From NCBI GenBank assembly GCA_015058215.1, contig SVCU01000002.1, positions 1-64,000 on the forward strand: 64,000 bases of DNA. The letters are read 5' to 3'. Of the stretch, positions 1-9,288 are shown one piece after another. Numbering within the stretch: the stretch's first letter is position 1; each line of letters opens with the position of its first letter. This stretch comes from Clostridiales bacterium. GTDB lineage: Bacteria; Bacillota; Clostridia; Peptostreptococcales; Anaerovoracaceae. Under the pieces are notes generated by a model that was not told where the DNA came from, searched no databases, and saw nothing but the letters and a program-made list of their open reading frames with translations. A program made the position numbers and the translations under genes.

Positions 1-1237
1 CAAGACCCTGAGCCGCTGCTTCTTCGTAACCGGAGCTGCCATTGAACTGACCGGCGCAGAACAGACCGGCCACCACCTTGTGCTCCAGGGAAAGCTTCAG
101 TGCGGTGGGGTCGATGCAATCGTATTCGATGGCGTAGGCAGGACGGGCGATGCGGGCGTGTTCCAAGCCGGGAATGGTGTACAGAAATGCGTTCTGGATG
201 TTTTCCGGCAGACTGGTGGACATCCCCTGAATGTAAACTTCGTCGGTGGAGGCGCTTTCCGGCTCGATGAAGAGCTGATGGCGCTGCCGATCGGCGAAGC
301 GGGTCACCTTATCCTCAATGGAGGGGCAGTAACGGGGGCCAACACCCTTGATATCGCCGCCGTAAAGGGAAGATTTGGTGATGTTATCGCGGATGATTTT
401 ATGCGTTTCCTCGTTGGTATAGGTGAGCCAGCAGGAAACCTGCTCCCCTTCCACCGCGTCGTTGAGCAGAGAGAAGGGTTCCGGGGTTTCGTCCCCCTTC
501 TGTTCCTGCATTTTGCTGTAATCCAGGCTGGCACCGTAGGCTCTTGCGGGGGTGCCGGTTTTGAACCGGCGCATGGGAAGACCCAGCTCCCGCAGGTTTT
601 CGGCCAGCATCATAGCGGAGGACATACCGCCCGGGCCGCTTTCGTAATTCAGGCTGCCGATGAAGACACGGCCTGCCAGGAAAGTACCGGTGGCCAGTAC
701 CACAGTGGGGGCATAGTAGACAGCGCCGGTGCGCAGGGCTACGCCCTTTACCCGGCGGCGGGCGCCGCCCAGTCCGGAGTCGGCGGCGCCTTCAGAGGCG
801 GCCGTCAGAGTTTCGGGGCCGCCCGGACAGTCCTCCAGCAGCAGCTCTACGGCTTCCCCCTGCTTCAGGTCCAGATTTTCCTGCTGTTCCAGGGTCCGCT
901 TCATCACTTCGTGATAGCGGACCTTATCGGCCTGGGCCCGCAGAGAATGAACAGCGGGGCCCTTGGCCGTATTCAGCATTTTATTTTGCAGATAGGTTTT
1001 ATCGATGACCACGCCCATCTCGCCCCCGAGGGCATCGATTTCGCGCACAAGATGGCCCTTGCCGCTGCCGCCGATGGAAGGATTGCAGGCCAGCATAGCC
1101 ACCGCATCCAGGTTGACGGACAGCACCAGGGTCTTCTTGCCCTTGCGGGCAGCCGCAAGCCCGGCCTCACAGCCGGCATGGCCCGCGCCCACAACGATCA
1201 CATCGTATGTACCCATTTCATAACGTTCTAACAGCAT
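1..1237 (-). CDS. mnmG: MnmG (GidA), tRNA U34 carboxymethylaminomethyl synthase, 3' part cut off
   Basis: FAD-dependent subunit that, with MnmE, installs the cmnm5 group on wobble U34 of several tRNAs. The visible 412 codons begin [20 protein letters not shown], giving the N-terminal FAD-binding GxGxxG, followed by the conserved [10 protein letters not shown] and GTFLAG segments. About 215 C-terminal residues (the MnmE/tRNA-binding part) lie beyond the window edge. The start at 1237 is chosen because TAGGAG lies 6 bases upstream; an internal ATG at 1216 is the alternative. The gene follows mnmE by 9 bases, the usual pairing of the two partner enzymes, so they are almost certainly one transcript. 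Confidence 0.95.
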   Translation of the reverse strand, partial: MLLERYEMGTYDVIVVGAGHAGCEAGLAAARKGKKTLVLSVNLDAVAMLACNPSIGGSGKGHLVREIDALGGEMGVVIDKTYLQNKMLNTAKGPAVHSLRAQADKVRYHEVMKRTLEQQENLDLKQGEAVELLLEDCPGGPETLTAASEGAADSGLGGARRRVKGVALRTGAVYYAPTVVLATGTFLAGRVFIGSLNYESGPGGMSSAMMLAENLRELGLPMRRFKTGTPARAYGASLDYSKMQEQKGDETPEPFSLLNDAVEGEQVSCWLTYTNEETHKIIRDNITKSSLYGGDIKGVGPRYCPSIEDKVTRFADRQRHQLFIEPESASTDEVYIQGMSTSLPENIQNAFLYTIPGLEHARIARPAYAIEYDCIDPTALKLSLEHKVVAGLFCAGQFNGSSGYEEAAAQGL

Positions 1238-1246
1238 CTGTTTCTC

Positions 1247-2677
1247 CTACTTACCAAGACAGAACCGTTCAAATACCCGGTCAATGATATCTTCCGATGC
1301 GGTTTCACCGGAGATCTCGCCCAGAAGTTCCCAGCAGCGGCGCACGTCCACTTCGATCAGTTCCAGCGTTTCGGCCCGGTCTACAGCGTCCAGGGCATCC
1401 TGCAGGGCTTCGCCGCTGCGGCGCAGGGCGTCCTTTTGGCGCAGGGAGGTGATCACCGTGCTGCTGCCCTGCTTCATTTTGCCGCCGAAGATCCGTTCCA
1501 CGATCAGGTCTTCCAGATCCGCAATGCCCTGCCGTTCCTTGGCGGAAAGCTGCACGATCTGGGCACCGGGAAGCAGTTCCTCCGCTTCTTCTCTTGTGAC
1601 CACCTGCTGCAGGTCCCCTTTATTGATCAGAAGCAGGGTTTTGGAAGCATCCAGGCTCTTTGCCAGCTCCCGGTCCTGTTCCGTCAGCGGTTCGTGACCG
1701 TCCACCAGGAAAAAGATCACATCCGCTTCCGCAAGGGCCTGGTGGCTGCGTTCGATGCCGATGCGCTCGATCACATTTTCCGTGTCGCGGATGCCCGCCG
1801 TGTCGGTGAGCCGCAGAGGGAAGCCGCCGATGGAGACCCGTTCTTCGATGGTGTCACGGGTGGTTCCGGGAATGTCGGTGACGATGGCCCGTTCTTCCTT
1901 CAGAAGGGCGTTCAGAAGCGAAGATTTTCCCACGTTGGGACGGCCGGCAATGGCTGCTGCAATGCCTTCCCGGTAGATCTTGCCCTGTTCTGCGGAAGCG
2001 ATCAGGCTGTCGATCTGTTCCTTTACGGGAATAAGACCTGCTTTCAGGTTTTCCAGGGTTGCAAGTTCAATATCTTCGTCGGGGTAGTCCATATTGACGG
2101 CCAGCAGGATCAGCTGCTCCATCAGGGCCTCCCGAAGCTTCTTCATCTCAAGAGAAACACTGCCGGAGAGCTGCTTCAGTGCTGCTTCATGACCTTTGTC
2201 GCTTTCGGAGCGGATCAGATCGATGACCGCTTCCGCCTGAGAAAGGTCCAGACGGCCGGACAGGAAGGCTCTGCGGGTAAATTCACCGGGCTCCGCAAGG
2301 CGTGCACCGGCGGCCAGAATTTCATCCAGCACCTGGCGCAGAGAGATCACACTGCCATGGCACTGGATCTCCGCCACATCTTCTCCTGTATAGGTTTTGG
2401 GGCCTCTCATGAACACAGCCATGGCTTCATCCAGCACGTTTCCGCTTTCCATGCTGCGAACGGTGCCATAAGCCAGACGACGGCCTGCCAGCGCGGTTTC
2501 GAAAGCTGCTGCGCCGGAACATTTTTCTCCGCATCCATCTGCGCAACCATCATTTTCCGCTTTTCCGGGCACGAAAACCTTGGCCAGGATCTCTCCTGCC
2601 CGGTCTCCGCTGATTCGGATGATGCCGATGCCCCCTTCGCCGTAAGCCGTTGCCACGGCAGCGATGGTTTCGTTCAT
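1247..2677 (-). CDS. mnmE: MnmE (TrmE), tRNA modification GTPase
   Basis: Potassium-activated GTPase partner of MnmG in wobble-uridine modification. The 476-residue protein has the N-terminal tetrahydrofolate-binding domain (about 1-120), a helical domain, and an inserted G domain starting near residue 225 with GRPNVGKSS (P-loop), TDIPGTTRD (switch) and NKGD. It ends FCLGK, matching the family's C-terminal Cys-x-Gly-Lys with the catalytic cysteine. An in-frame TTG five codons upstream is rejected because the GGAGGG ribosome site overlaps it; ATG at 2677 has the right spacing. There is a short family-atypical spacer near residues 40-60 rich in Gly/Cys/Ala (GCADGCGEKCSGAAAF). Confidence 0.96.
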   Translation of the reverse strand: MNETIAAVATAYGEGGIGIIRISGDRAGEILAKVFVPGKAENDGCADGCGEKCSGAAAFETALAGRRLAYGTVRSMESGNVLDEAMAVFMRGPKTYTGEDVAEIQCHGSVISLRQVLDEILAAGARLAEPGEFTRRAFLSGRLDLSQAEAVIDLIRSESDKGHEAALKQLSGSVSLEMKKLREALMEQLILLAVNMDYPDEDIELATLENLKAGLIPVKEQIDSLIASAEQGKIYREGIAAAIAGRPNVGKSSLLNALLKEERAIVTDIPGTTRDTIEERVSIGGFPLRLTDTAGIRDTENVIERIGIERSHQALAEADVIFFLVDGHEPLTEQDRELAKSLDASKTLLLINKGDLQQVVTREEAEELLPGAQIVQLSAKERQGIADLEDLIVERIFGGKMKQGSSTVITSLRQKDALRRSGEALQDALDAVDRAETLELIEVDVRRCWELLGEISGETASEDIIDRVFERFCLGK

Positions 2678-2858
2678 GGTTTTGCCCTCCAAATTCTTTC
2701 TTTTGCGCCGCCGGAAATTCTGCTGCGGCGCATTCGTACCCTTTATTATACCATACCGCTAATTTTTTGAAAAGCGAAAGCCTTTTGGAAAATGGCCCTT
2801 CCTGCATTTTTCCCATCCGTTTCCTGCAAGTTCAAACCATTCCTCCTATTTTTCCAAT

Positions 2859-2894
2859 AAAAAAGCCTGTTTCTTATGAAAAACAGGCTTTTTC
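2859..2894 (-). terminator. Intrinsic terminator after jag
   Basis: An 11 bp stem (AAAGCCTGTTT with its complement) and a short loop flanked by A and T runs on the two sides. In the leftward direction it follows the jag stop codon directly and ends in TTTTTT, separating the jag-yidC-yidD-rnpA-rpmH group from mnmE-mnmG. Confidence 0.85.
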
Positions 2895-2903
2895 TTTCGC
2901 ATT

Positions 2904-3884
2904 TTATTCTTCGTCTGCTGCGGGAGCTTCCGCCTTGGCGGCTTCTGCTGCCTTGATGGATTCTGCAGTCTTGGACAGCTTCCGTTCGATGATCACGCGG
3001 CGATAGGGTTCTTCCCCTTCGCTTCTGGTGTTGACACCGGGATACTTCTGCAGGGTTGCATGAATCACCTTTCTTTCGTAGGGATTCATGGGTTCCAGAC
3101 GAACGCTCTTACCGCTGCGAACCACCTTACCAGCCAGTCTGTTTGCCAGCTGTTCCAGGGTGCGTTCTCTCTTTTCGCGGTAGTTTTCAGCGTCTACGAT
3201 GACCTTTACGTATTTTTCAACGTCCTTGTTCACCACCAGGCTGGTCAGGTACTGGATGGAATCCAGGGTCTGGCCACGCTTACCGATGATGGTACCGGAA
3301 TCCTTGCCATTGATGTCGATGTAAATGCATTCATCGTTCTGGTATGCCTTTACGTCTACGGTCAGGTTCATCTTTTCCGTGAGAGTCTTCAGGAAATCCA
3401 GTGCAGGAGTTTCGAAGATTTCCACCAGGTTTTCGGGCTTTTCCCGAATGTTTGCAGTGTAGTTGGTTTCCACCTGATCCTCAGCCACTTCTCTGGGAGC
3501 TCTGGCTTCGCGGCGGTTTCCGCCTTCCTTGGAACGGCTCTTATTGCCGTTATTTCTGCGGTCTCTGCGATTACCGCGTTCTTTTCGTTCGCCACGAGGT
3601 TCACGGTCGATGTGACGTTCTTCCTCGGTGACTTCTTCCTTGCAAATGGGGCCCATGAACTTCTTGGGAGCAGGAGCTGCTTCCTTGGGTTCTTCGGGTA
3701 CTGCTACTTTGCGTTCCACACGGACCTTGGCCAGCTTGTTGCCGATGAGACCGAGGAAACCTCTGCTGGGTTCTTCCAGAACCGTTACAGTGACTTCATC
3801 TTTGGTCAGATTCAGGTCAGCAAGAGCCAGGGCCACGGCTTCATCAACGGTCGTGCCCCACTTTTCAATTGCATTTAACGTCAT
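2904..3884 (-). CDS. jag: Jag/KhpB (SpoIIIJ-associated) RNA-binding protein
   Basis: RNA-binding protein that works with KhpA in cell-elongation control in Bacillota and is encoded with the insertase SpoIIIJ/YidC. Of 326 residues, about 1-55 form the Jag-N domain (EKWGTTVDEAV...GFLGLIG), about 75-150 are a charged Arg/Glu/Asn-rich linker, about 180-235 carry a KH domain with GTIIGKRGQTLD (the GxxG loop), and about 240-310 an R3H-type domain (MNPYERKVIH). The tail is Ala/Glu rich. A good AGGAGG precedes the ATG. It lies 27 bases after yidC, in the standard order. Confidence 0.95.
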   Translation of the reverse strand: MTLNAIEKWGTTVDEAVALALADLNLTKDEVTVTVLEEPSRGFLGLIGNKLAKVRVERKVAVPEEPKEAAPAPKKFMGPICKEEVTEEERHIDREPRGERKERGNRRDRRNNGNKSRSKEGGNRREARAPREVAEDQVETNYTANIREKPENLVEIFETPALDFLKTLTEKMNLTVDVKAYQNDECIYIDINGKDSGTIIGKRGQTLDSIQYLTSLVVNKDVEKYVKVIVDAENYREKRERTLEQLANRLAGKVVRSGKSVRLEPMNPYERKVIHATLQKYPGVNTRSEGEEPYRRVIIERKLSKTAESIKAAEAAKAEAPAADEE

Positions 3885-3911
3885 TATTTCCTCCTGAGTC
3901 CAGGGAGTGCT

Positions 3912-4607
3912 TTAACCCAATTCTCTCTCGATCTTGGCACGCAGCATGGCCTTCTTCCGAGCCTTATTCAGGAACATAGTCTGGAATACGGTGAAAGCGG
4001 AACGAATGAACCAGTACATGCACAGACCGGCGGGCATGGATTTGCCCAGCCAGAAGATCATGACAGGGAACAGATACATCATCATTTTGTTGCTGCTGCC
4101 GGCCATTGCTGCATTGCTGCTGCCGGAAGTAGCCTGACCCACCCAAGTGGTCAGGAACTGAGCAACACCTGCCAGAATGGGCAGGATCCAGGGATCGGGC
4201 TGAGACAGGTCAGGGATCCACAGGAAAGTTTCGTGTACGCCCATGATCATCACTTCGCTGTCGATGTAGAGAAGAGGATTTCTCAGCAGTGCGAACAGAC
4301 CCATGATGATGGGCATTTGGATCAGCATGGGAAGGCAACCCTTTGCAGGATTGTACTTCTCTTTGGAATAAAGCTCCTGGAGCTTGACATTCATGGTTTC
4401 CCGATCGTTTGCATATCGGGTCTGGATTTCCTGGATTTTGGGCTGAATTTCCGCCATGCGAGCGGTGCCCTTGATCTGCGATGCATACAAGGGGATCAGA
4501 CAAATACAAACAAGCAGAGTAAAGATGATCAGAGTGAGACCATAATTACCCACCATGTTGTAGATCAATGTCAAAAGCCAACCGAAAGGCTTTGCAATGA
4601 TGCCCAT
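3912..4607 (-). CDS. yidC: YidC/OxaI/SpoIIIJ membrane protein insertase
   Basis: Inserts and folds membrane proteins alone or with SecYEG. The 231-residue protein is a short Gram-positive form: it starts directly with the first core transmembrane helix (WLLTLIYNMVGNYGLTLII), then IPLYASQIKGTARMAEIQPK (coiled-coil hairpin) and three more hydrophobic segments, including a Gly/Ser/Asn-rich loop near residues 165-180. Unlike many Bacillota YidC proteins I see no signal peptide with a lipobox. AGGAGG lies 7 bases before the ATG. It follows yidD by 22 bases. Confidence 0.94.
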   Translation of the reverse strand: MGIIAKPFGWLLTLIYNMVGNYGLTLIIFTLLVCICLIPLYASQIKGTARMAEIQPKIQEIQTRYANDRETMNVKLQELYSKEKYNPAKGCLPMLIQMPIIMGLFALLRNPLLYIDSEVMIMGVHETFLWIPDLSQPDPWILPILAGVAQFLTTWVGQATSGSSNAAMAGSSNKMMMYLFPVMIFWLGKSMPAGLCMYWFIRSAFTVFQTMFLNKARKKAMLRAKIERELG

Positions 4608-4629
4608 TCTGTGTCCTCCTAAAAGTTTT

Positions 4630-4839
4630 TTACTTCAAAGGATCGTAACCGCCTTCGTGGAAGGGGTGACACTTTGAAATTCGTTTGATTCCGAGCCAAC
4701 AACCTTTTATGACCCCGTATTTTTCAAGGGCTTGAATGAAATACGTGGAGCAGGTTGGATAAAATCTGCATTTGGGTGGAAAAAGGGGTGATATGAATCG
4801 TTGGTACCCCCGAATCAACAGGATCAGTACTTTCTTCAT
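4630..4839 (-). CDS. yidD: YidD membrane protein insertion efficiency factor
   Basis: Small membrane-associated protein that assists YidC-dependent insertion. The 69 residues contain the family signature RGYQRFISP, then the CRFYPTCS cysteine motif and [10 protein letters not shown] near the C-terminus. A TTG one codon upstream of the ATG is possible, but the ATG at 4839 has the better distance from GGGGTG. It begins 12 bases after the rnpA stop, so translation is likely coupled. Confidence 0.95.
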   Translation of the reverse strand: MKKVLILLIRGYQRFISPLFPPKCRFYPTCSTYFIQALEKYGVIKGCWLGIKRISKCHPFHEGGYDPLK

Positions 4840-4851
4840 CAAATCACCCCA

Positions 4852-5193
4852 TTACTTTCGTTCCAACAGGTCGACTCGTTTCATTGCGGCTTCAATTGAT
4901 TTTTTCACATCCGCACATTTCGTGTTGTTGATCGTGTTTCTGGCAATGAAAATCAGATCATAGCCAGACTTGAAGCTGCCTTCGAGCATACGGCAGCTCT
5001 CTTTCATCAATCGTCTTGCTCTGTTTCTCTTTACGGCATTACCAACTTTTTTGCTCGCCAAAAAAGCCTTTCTGCTAAAAGATAAACCGTTTTTCCGGTA
5101 GAATATGACCACGTACCGGCCGCCAACGGATTTTCCTTTGTTGTATAAGGCGGTAAAGTCCTTCTTATTTCTCAGGATGTTGGGTTTCAGCAT
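4852..5193 (-). CDS. rnpA: Ribonuclease P protein component
   Basis: Protein subunit of RNase P, which matures tRNA 5' ends. The 113-residue protein is of normal length and carries the RNR motif in the form NAVKRNRARRLMKE, preceded by FLASKKVG, and a basic C-terminus. It lies between rpmH and yidD in the conserved order. The ribosome site GAGGAG is about 11 bases from the ATG, slightly far. Confidence 0.96.
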   Translation of the reverse strand: MLKPNILRNKKDFTALYNKGKSVGGRYVVIFYRKNGLSFSRKAFLASKKVGNAVKRNRARRLMKESCRMLEGSFKSGYDLIFIARNTINNTKCADVKKSIEAAMKRVDLLERK

Positions 5194-5238
5194 AGGTTCT
5201 CATTCTCCTCGGAAGCAAAAAGACCACACAAAAGGCCT

Positions 5239-5376
5239 TTATGCGGTGAGAGATTTTCTGCCCTTCAGTCTTCTTCTCTTCAGAACGTTTCTGCCGTTCT
5301 TAGTGCTCATTCTCTTACGAAAACCGTGTTCTACGCTTCTCTGCTTCTTCTTGGGCTGAAAAGTCATCTTTGCCAT
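5239..5376 (-). CDS. rpmH: Large ribosomal subunit protein bL34
   Basis: The 45 codons read [20 protein letters not shown] and continue with [20 protein letters not shown], the typical highly basic bL34 sequence ending KSLTA. GGGAGG stands just before the ATG. It is the first gene of the rpmH-rnpA-yidD-yidC-jag group, and a strong promoter sits just upstream, inside the end of recF. The protein is short enough to be missed by ORF length cut-offs. Confidence 0.97.
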   Translation of the reverse strand: MAKMTFQPKKKQRSVEHGFRKRMSTKNGRNVLKRRRLKGRKSLTA

Positions 5377-5453
5377 GATAGTACACCTCCCTTATTCGAA
5401 CTTTTGGTTTCTGTTTTTATTGAATGTACATTGGAATGCACAATCGCTTCACA

Positions 5454-5483
5454 ATTATACATTAACAACTATATTATTGTCAA
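5454..5483 (-). promoter_or_regulatory. Sigma-A promoter of the rpmH-rnpA operon
   Basis: On the minus strand TTGACA (5478-5483) and TATAAT (5454-5459) are separated by 18 bases, both perfect consensus hexamers. The promoter overlaps the last codons and stop of recF and would start transcription about 70 bases before rpmH. Confidence 0.85.
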
Positions 5484-6576
5484 ACTGTTTTTCCACCTGA
5501 CCGCCGGAAATCACGAAAATCCGATACTCCGGAAGCTTCTGCAGAAGCCCTTCGGAAAGTTCCGCCGTGGTGATGAAAAGCTGCACGTGCGATAAGGACT
5601 GCAGCAAAAAGGTTTGACGGTTGGGGTCCAGTTCCGATAACACATCGTCTAATAACAATACGGCATCTTCACCGGTTTCTTCCCGGATGAGAGCGATCTC
5701 CGCCAGTTTCAGGGAAAGAGCAGCTGTGCGCTGCTGGCCCTGGGAACCGTAATGACGGGCATCGATACCGCCGATGGAGATTTTGATATCGTCCTTATGC
5801 GGACCGGAACCTGTGGTTCTGCGGAACAGATCTTTTTCAAGATCCTTCTGCATTTTTTCGTAGTAGTATTCGGTCTGGGCCGCCTCGGTTTCCAGAACCG
5901 GCAGATCCGATTCGTATTCCAGAGAAAGAAGTTCTTTTCCCTGGGTGATTTTGCTGTGGAGATCGCTGCTGACTTCCGAAAGGCGCTTCACAAAGGCATT
6001 TCTGCGCAGAGTGATTTTTGCCCCTTCCTTTGCCATGGCTTCACTCCAGGCCATGATCACATCTTTATTGGGATGATCCTCCCGCAGCAGATTGTTTCGC
6101 TGCACCAGAGCTTTTTTGTAACGACCCAAAGTCTTGTAATAGACAGGATCCATCATACAAAGCTCACGGTCCATGAACTTTCTGCGCTTTTCCGGTTCTT
6201 CTTTCACGATTTTTAAATCTTCCGGAGAAAAAATCACCGTGTACACATTCTCAAGAAGCTCGGAATTTTTCTGCAGGCGAACGCCGTTGCTGCGGATTTC
6301 CTTTCCCTCTGCGGAAATAATGAATTCCAGAGAACTTTCCTGCCCTTCTTTTTCAAAAAGGCTGCGGGCTCTGCAGAAATCCTTGCCGAAAGCGATCAGC
6401 TCGCCGTCCCGGAAGGTACGGAAGGATTTTCCGAGGCTCATCAGGTAGAGAGCCTCGATCAGATTGGTCTTTCCCTGGGCATTTTCTCCCGTAATGATAT
6501 TCACTTTTGGATGAAACTGAACAGATACTTCCGGATAATTGCGGAAATCCTTCAGGGAAAGTTCTTTAAAATACAT
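5455..6576 (-). CDS. recF: RecF, recombination mediator ATPase
   Basis: SMC-like ABC ATPase that helps load RecA at gaps. The 373-residue protein shows Walker A GENAQGKTNL near residue 30, the ABC signature YGSQGQQRT near 280 and Walker B LLLDDVLSELD near 310. It starts 4 bases after the dnaN stop and has no strong ribosome site, so it is probably translated by coupling to dnaN. The small S4-domain gene (yaaA/rlbA) often found between dnaN and recF in Bacillota is absent here. Confidence 0.96.
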   Translation of the reverse strand: MYFKELSLKDFRNYPEVSVQFHPKVNIITGENAQGKTNLIEALYLMSLGKSFRTFRDGELIAFGKDFCRARSLFEKEGQESSLEFIISAEGKEIRSNGVRLQKNSELLENVYTVIFSPEDLKIVKEEPEKRRKFMDRELCMMDPVYYKTLGRYKKALVQRNNLLREDHPNKDVIMAWSEAMAKEGAKITLRRNAFVKRLSEVSSDLHSKITQGKELLSLEYESDLPVLETEAAQTEYYYEKMQKDLEKDLFRRTTGSGPHKDDIKISIGGIDARHYGSQGQQRTAALSLKLAEIALIREETGEDAVLLLDDVLSELDPNRQTFLLQSLSHVQLFITTAELSEGLLQKLPEYRIFVISGGQVEKQFDNNIVVNV

Positions 6577-6580
6577 AGTT

Positions 6581-7690
6581 TTAGCCGGAAATGCGGACGG
6601 GCAGGATCAGATATTCGAAAGCGTTGCCTTCCAGGGGTTTGATCAGGCAGGGGCTGATGCTGGTGTTCAGGTCGATGATGATTTCTTCATCGGAGAGCAC
6701 CTTCAGCACATCCAGGATGAACTTGGCATTGAAGCCGATTTCCAGATCGTCCCCTTCCTTTTCCACAAAGAGTTCTTCTTTCACGAAGCCTTCTTCGGAA
6801 CGGGAGGAAATCAGGATGCGATCATCGCTGATGGAGAGTTTGATCAGGTTGTTCTTGCCCTTTCTTGCCATAACGGATGCACGTTCGATGCTGTCGGCCA
6901 GCTCCTTGCGGTTTGCCTTTACTCTGCACTTGTGATCCTTGGGCAGGATATCTTTATAGCGGATGAAGTCGCCTTCCAGCAAACGGATGACGATCTTGGT
7001 ATCTTCTGCAGCGATGACACCTCTCTTTTCATCCAGTACCAGCTTGATTTCTGCGGAATCATCCAGATCGGAGAGGATCTTCTGCACTTCGTTCAGAATT
7101 CTGGCAGCGATGATGATCTTCTTCTGCTTCAGATTGGCAGCCTGGTCTCTTGCCACCGCCATGCGGAAACCGTCCAGAGCCACCATAGTCATTTCGCCTT
7201 CGGAAAGTTCCATGAGAATGCCCACGATGATGCCCTTGGATTCATCGATGCTGGCGGCAAAAGAGGTTTTGCGGATCATATCCTGGAAACGAGCCTTATC
7301 AAAGACGAAGGTTTCCTGTTCTTTGATCTCACCGGTGCCGGGGAATTCGTCGGCGGACTGGCCAACGATGCTGTATTCGGAAGTGAGGCACTGTACGGTA
7401 ACCTGGTTTCCTTCATCTACGGTGATTTCCACTTCACCGGAGGGCAGCATTTTAATGATATCCGTAAAGAGAGATGCGGAAACCACGATGGAACCGGGTT
7501 CGGTCACAGTGACGGGGATCTTCTTTTCGATGCTGATATCCAGATCGGATGCGGAGAGCTTCAGGAAACCATCGGCAGTAGCTTCCAGCAGGATCCCTTT
7601 CAGAATGGGAATGGTGGTTCTGGAAGATACGGCTTTGCCGGTCACGTTCAGAGCTCTGGAAAGAAGAGTTTGATTACAGGACAACTTCAT
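6581..7690 (-). CDS. dnaN: DNA polymerase III beta subunit (sliding clamp)
   Basis: Ring-shaped processivity clamp of the replicative polymerase. It has 369 residues, normal length, with three repeated clamp domains. Recognisable family segments are TIPILKGILLEA, the ISPCLIKP turn and a C-terminal LILPVRISG in place of the usual LIMPMRL. AAGGAGG precedes the ATG. It follows dnaA on the same strand after a 167-base gap that holds DnaA boxes. Confidence 0.97.
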   Translation of the reverse strand: MKLSCNQTLLSRALNVTGKAVSSRTTIPILKGILLEATADGFLKLSASDLDISIEKKIPVTVTEPGSIVVSASLFTDIIKMLPSGEVEITVDEGNQVTVQCLTSEYSIVGQSADEFPGTGEIKEQETFVFDKARFQDMIRKTSFAASIDESKGIIVGILMELSEGEMTMVALDGFRMAVARDQAANLKQKKIIIAARILNEVQKILSDLDDSAEIKLVLDEKRGVIAAEDTKIVIRLLEGDFIRYKDILPKDHKCRVKANRKELADSIERASVMARKGKNNLIKLSISDDRILISSRSEEGFVKEELFVEKEGDDLEIGFNAKFILDVLKVLSDEEIIIDLNTSISPCLIKPLEGNAFEYLILPVRISG

Positions 7691-7745
7691 AGGGGCGGCC
7701 TCCTTATTTTTATACTCTATTCTTAGAAGAATCAGTAATAGTGGC

Positions 7746-7846
7746 TGTGGATTTGTGGATAAGTTCTGTGGATAACGGTTTCATGCGGGTTTCCGGCGGA
7801 AAAGCCTATTGAAAACCCTGTGGATAAGTCCGTATTTTTGTCCACA
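7746..7846. other. oriC: Replication origin, dnaA-dnaN side (DnaA-box cluster)
   Basis: Three perfect DnaA boxes (TGTGGATAA at 7754-7762, 7767-7775 and 7819-7827) lie in the dnaA-dnaN gap together with near matches at 7746-7754 (TGTGGATTT) and 7838-7846 (TTGTCCACA). With the cluster upstream of dnaA this gives the bipartite origin known from Bacillota such as Bacillus subtilis, with the initiator gene between the two halves. Which half unwinds is not shown by the sequence alone. Confidence 0.85.
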
Positions 7847-7857
7847 GGCGGTGTGAG

Positions 7858-9183
7858 TTATTCTTCGCGGATGGTGTGTTCCAGTCCGGAGATGACCATC
7901 TTGAGGGAATCGTTGGTACGCATTTCGGAAGCGATTTTTTCGCAGGCGTGCATGACGGTGGTATGGTCTCTGCCGCCGAAGGCTTCCCCGATGTTGGGAT
8001 AGGAAAGACCGGTCATTTCTCTGCAGAGATACATGGCGATCTGTCTGGGATAGGCGATATCCCGGGAACGCTTGGAAGAATCCAGATCGGCAACTTTGAT
8101 CCCGTAATGCTTTGCCACCTGCTTTTTGATGAGAGCGGGGGTGACCACCACTTCTTCTGCGGTGAACATATCGCGGAGAGCTTCCTTTGCAATGGATTTC
8201 TTCACGGGCTGCCCTGTCAGGGATGCGTAGGCGATGACCCGGTTGAAGGCACCTTCCAGTTCGCGGATGTTGGAGGGGATCCGTTCTGCGATCATGGCGA
8301 TCACTTCCATCAGATCCTCTGTGGGAGGAATGAATTCCTGCTCCGCTTTTTTCTGCAGAATGGCCATTCTGGTTTCGTATTCGGGGGGCTGGATATCAGC
8401 CATGAGGCCCCATTCGAAACGGGAAACCAGACGCTCTTCCAGATCTTTGATTTCCTTGGGCTTCCGGTCGGAGGTGAGGATGATCTGCTTGCCGGATTCG
8501 TAAAGTGCATTGAAGGTGTGGAAAAATTCTTCCTGGGTGCTGTCCTTACCGGCAATGAACTGGATATCGTCGATGAGAAGAACATCCACTTTCCGGTATT
8601 TTTCGCGGAAGTCGGAGGTTTTGCCTTTCCGGAGAGCCTTGATGAATTCGTTGGTGAACATTTCCGAAGAAACGTAGAGCACGTTGGTATGGGGTTTCTT
8701 CCGGGCCTGGTGACCGATGGCGTGCATCAGGTGGGTCTTGCCCAGACCGGAACCGCCGTAAAGGAACAGCGGGTTGTAGGCCTTGCCGGGCTTGTCCGCA
8801 ACCGCCTGAGAAGCTGCCCAGGCAAACTGGTTGTTGCTGCCCACAACGAAGGAACTGAAAATATACCGGGGATTCAGGTAAATTTCCTCGTTCATCAGGT
8901 TGCTTCCGTAGGGTTTTGCGGCGGCAACGTCGTCACTGTGTGCGAAACGGACGGAAATGTTGCGGCCGTAAACTTCGTGAAGGGCCAGTTCAATAAAATT
9001 GGAATAGCGGTTTACGTGGGTCTCGGAAAAGAAGTCGGGCAAAATCAATGTAAAAATACCCTCTTCTTCATTGAAACTATACGGTTTCAACTGAGGGATC
9101 CACATATCGTAGCTGGCTTCTGTCATATTGGCCTGGATAAAAGGCAGCGCCTTTTCCCAATTTTTCTGCAGTTCTTTTTTCAT
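7858..9183 (-). CDS. dnaA: Chromosomal replication initiator DnaA
   Basis: AAA+ initiator that binds DnaA boxes and opens oriC. In 441 residues: domain I (about 1-80), a short linker domain II, the AAA+ domain with Walker A GGSGLGKTHL near 145 and Walker B LLIDDIQF near 205, and the DNA-binding domain IV with the signature GGRDHTTVMHACEKI near 410. Start ATG at 9183 is followed by MKKELQKNWEKAL, typical for the family. DnaA boxes on both sides and one inside its promoter suggest autoregulation. Confidence 0.98.
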   Translation of the reverse strand: MKKELQKNWEKALPFIQANMTEASYDMWIPQLKPYSFNEEEGIFTLILPDFFSETHVNRYSNFIELALHEVYGRNISVRFAHSDDVAAAKPYGSNLMNEEIYLNPRYIFSSFVVGSNNQFAWAASQAVADKPGKAYNPLFLYGGSGLGKTHLMHAIGHQARKKPHTNVLYVSSEMFTNEFIKALRKGKTSDFREKYRKVDVLLIDDIQFIAGKDSTQEEFFHTFNALYESGKQIILTSDRKPKEIKDLEERLVSRFEWGLMADIQPPEYETRMAILQKKAEQEFIPPTEDLMEVIAMIAERIPSNIRELEGAFNRVIAYASLTGQPVKKSIAKEALRDMFTAEEVVVTPALIKKQVAKHYGIKVADLDSSKRSRDIAYPRQIAMYLCREMTGLSYPNIGEAFGGRDHTTVMHACEKIASEMRTNDSLKMVISGLEHTIREE

Positions 9184-9259
9184 CGCAAAGAGTCCTTTGA
9201 TCCGATAATTTCCCCTGAAGGCCAGACTCCCCTAATCCTAATACAGTCTAGCATACCTT

Positions 9260-9288
9260 ACTATACAGAAGAATTTATCCACAGGCAA
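9260..9288 (-). promoter_or_regulatory. Probable dnaA promoter with an internal DnaA box
   Basis: On the minus strand TTGCCT (9283-9288) and TATAGT (9260-9265) are 17 bases apart. A perfect DnaA box (9275-9283) covers the spacer and touches the -35 hexamer, so DnaA binding would block polymerase. The leader to the dnaA ATG is about 70 bases. Confidence 0.6.
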
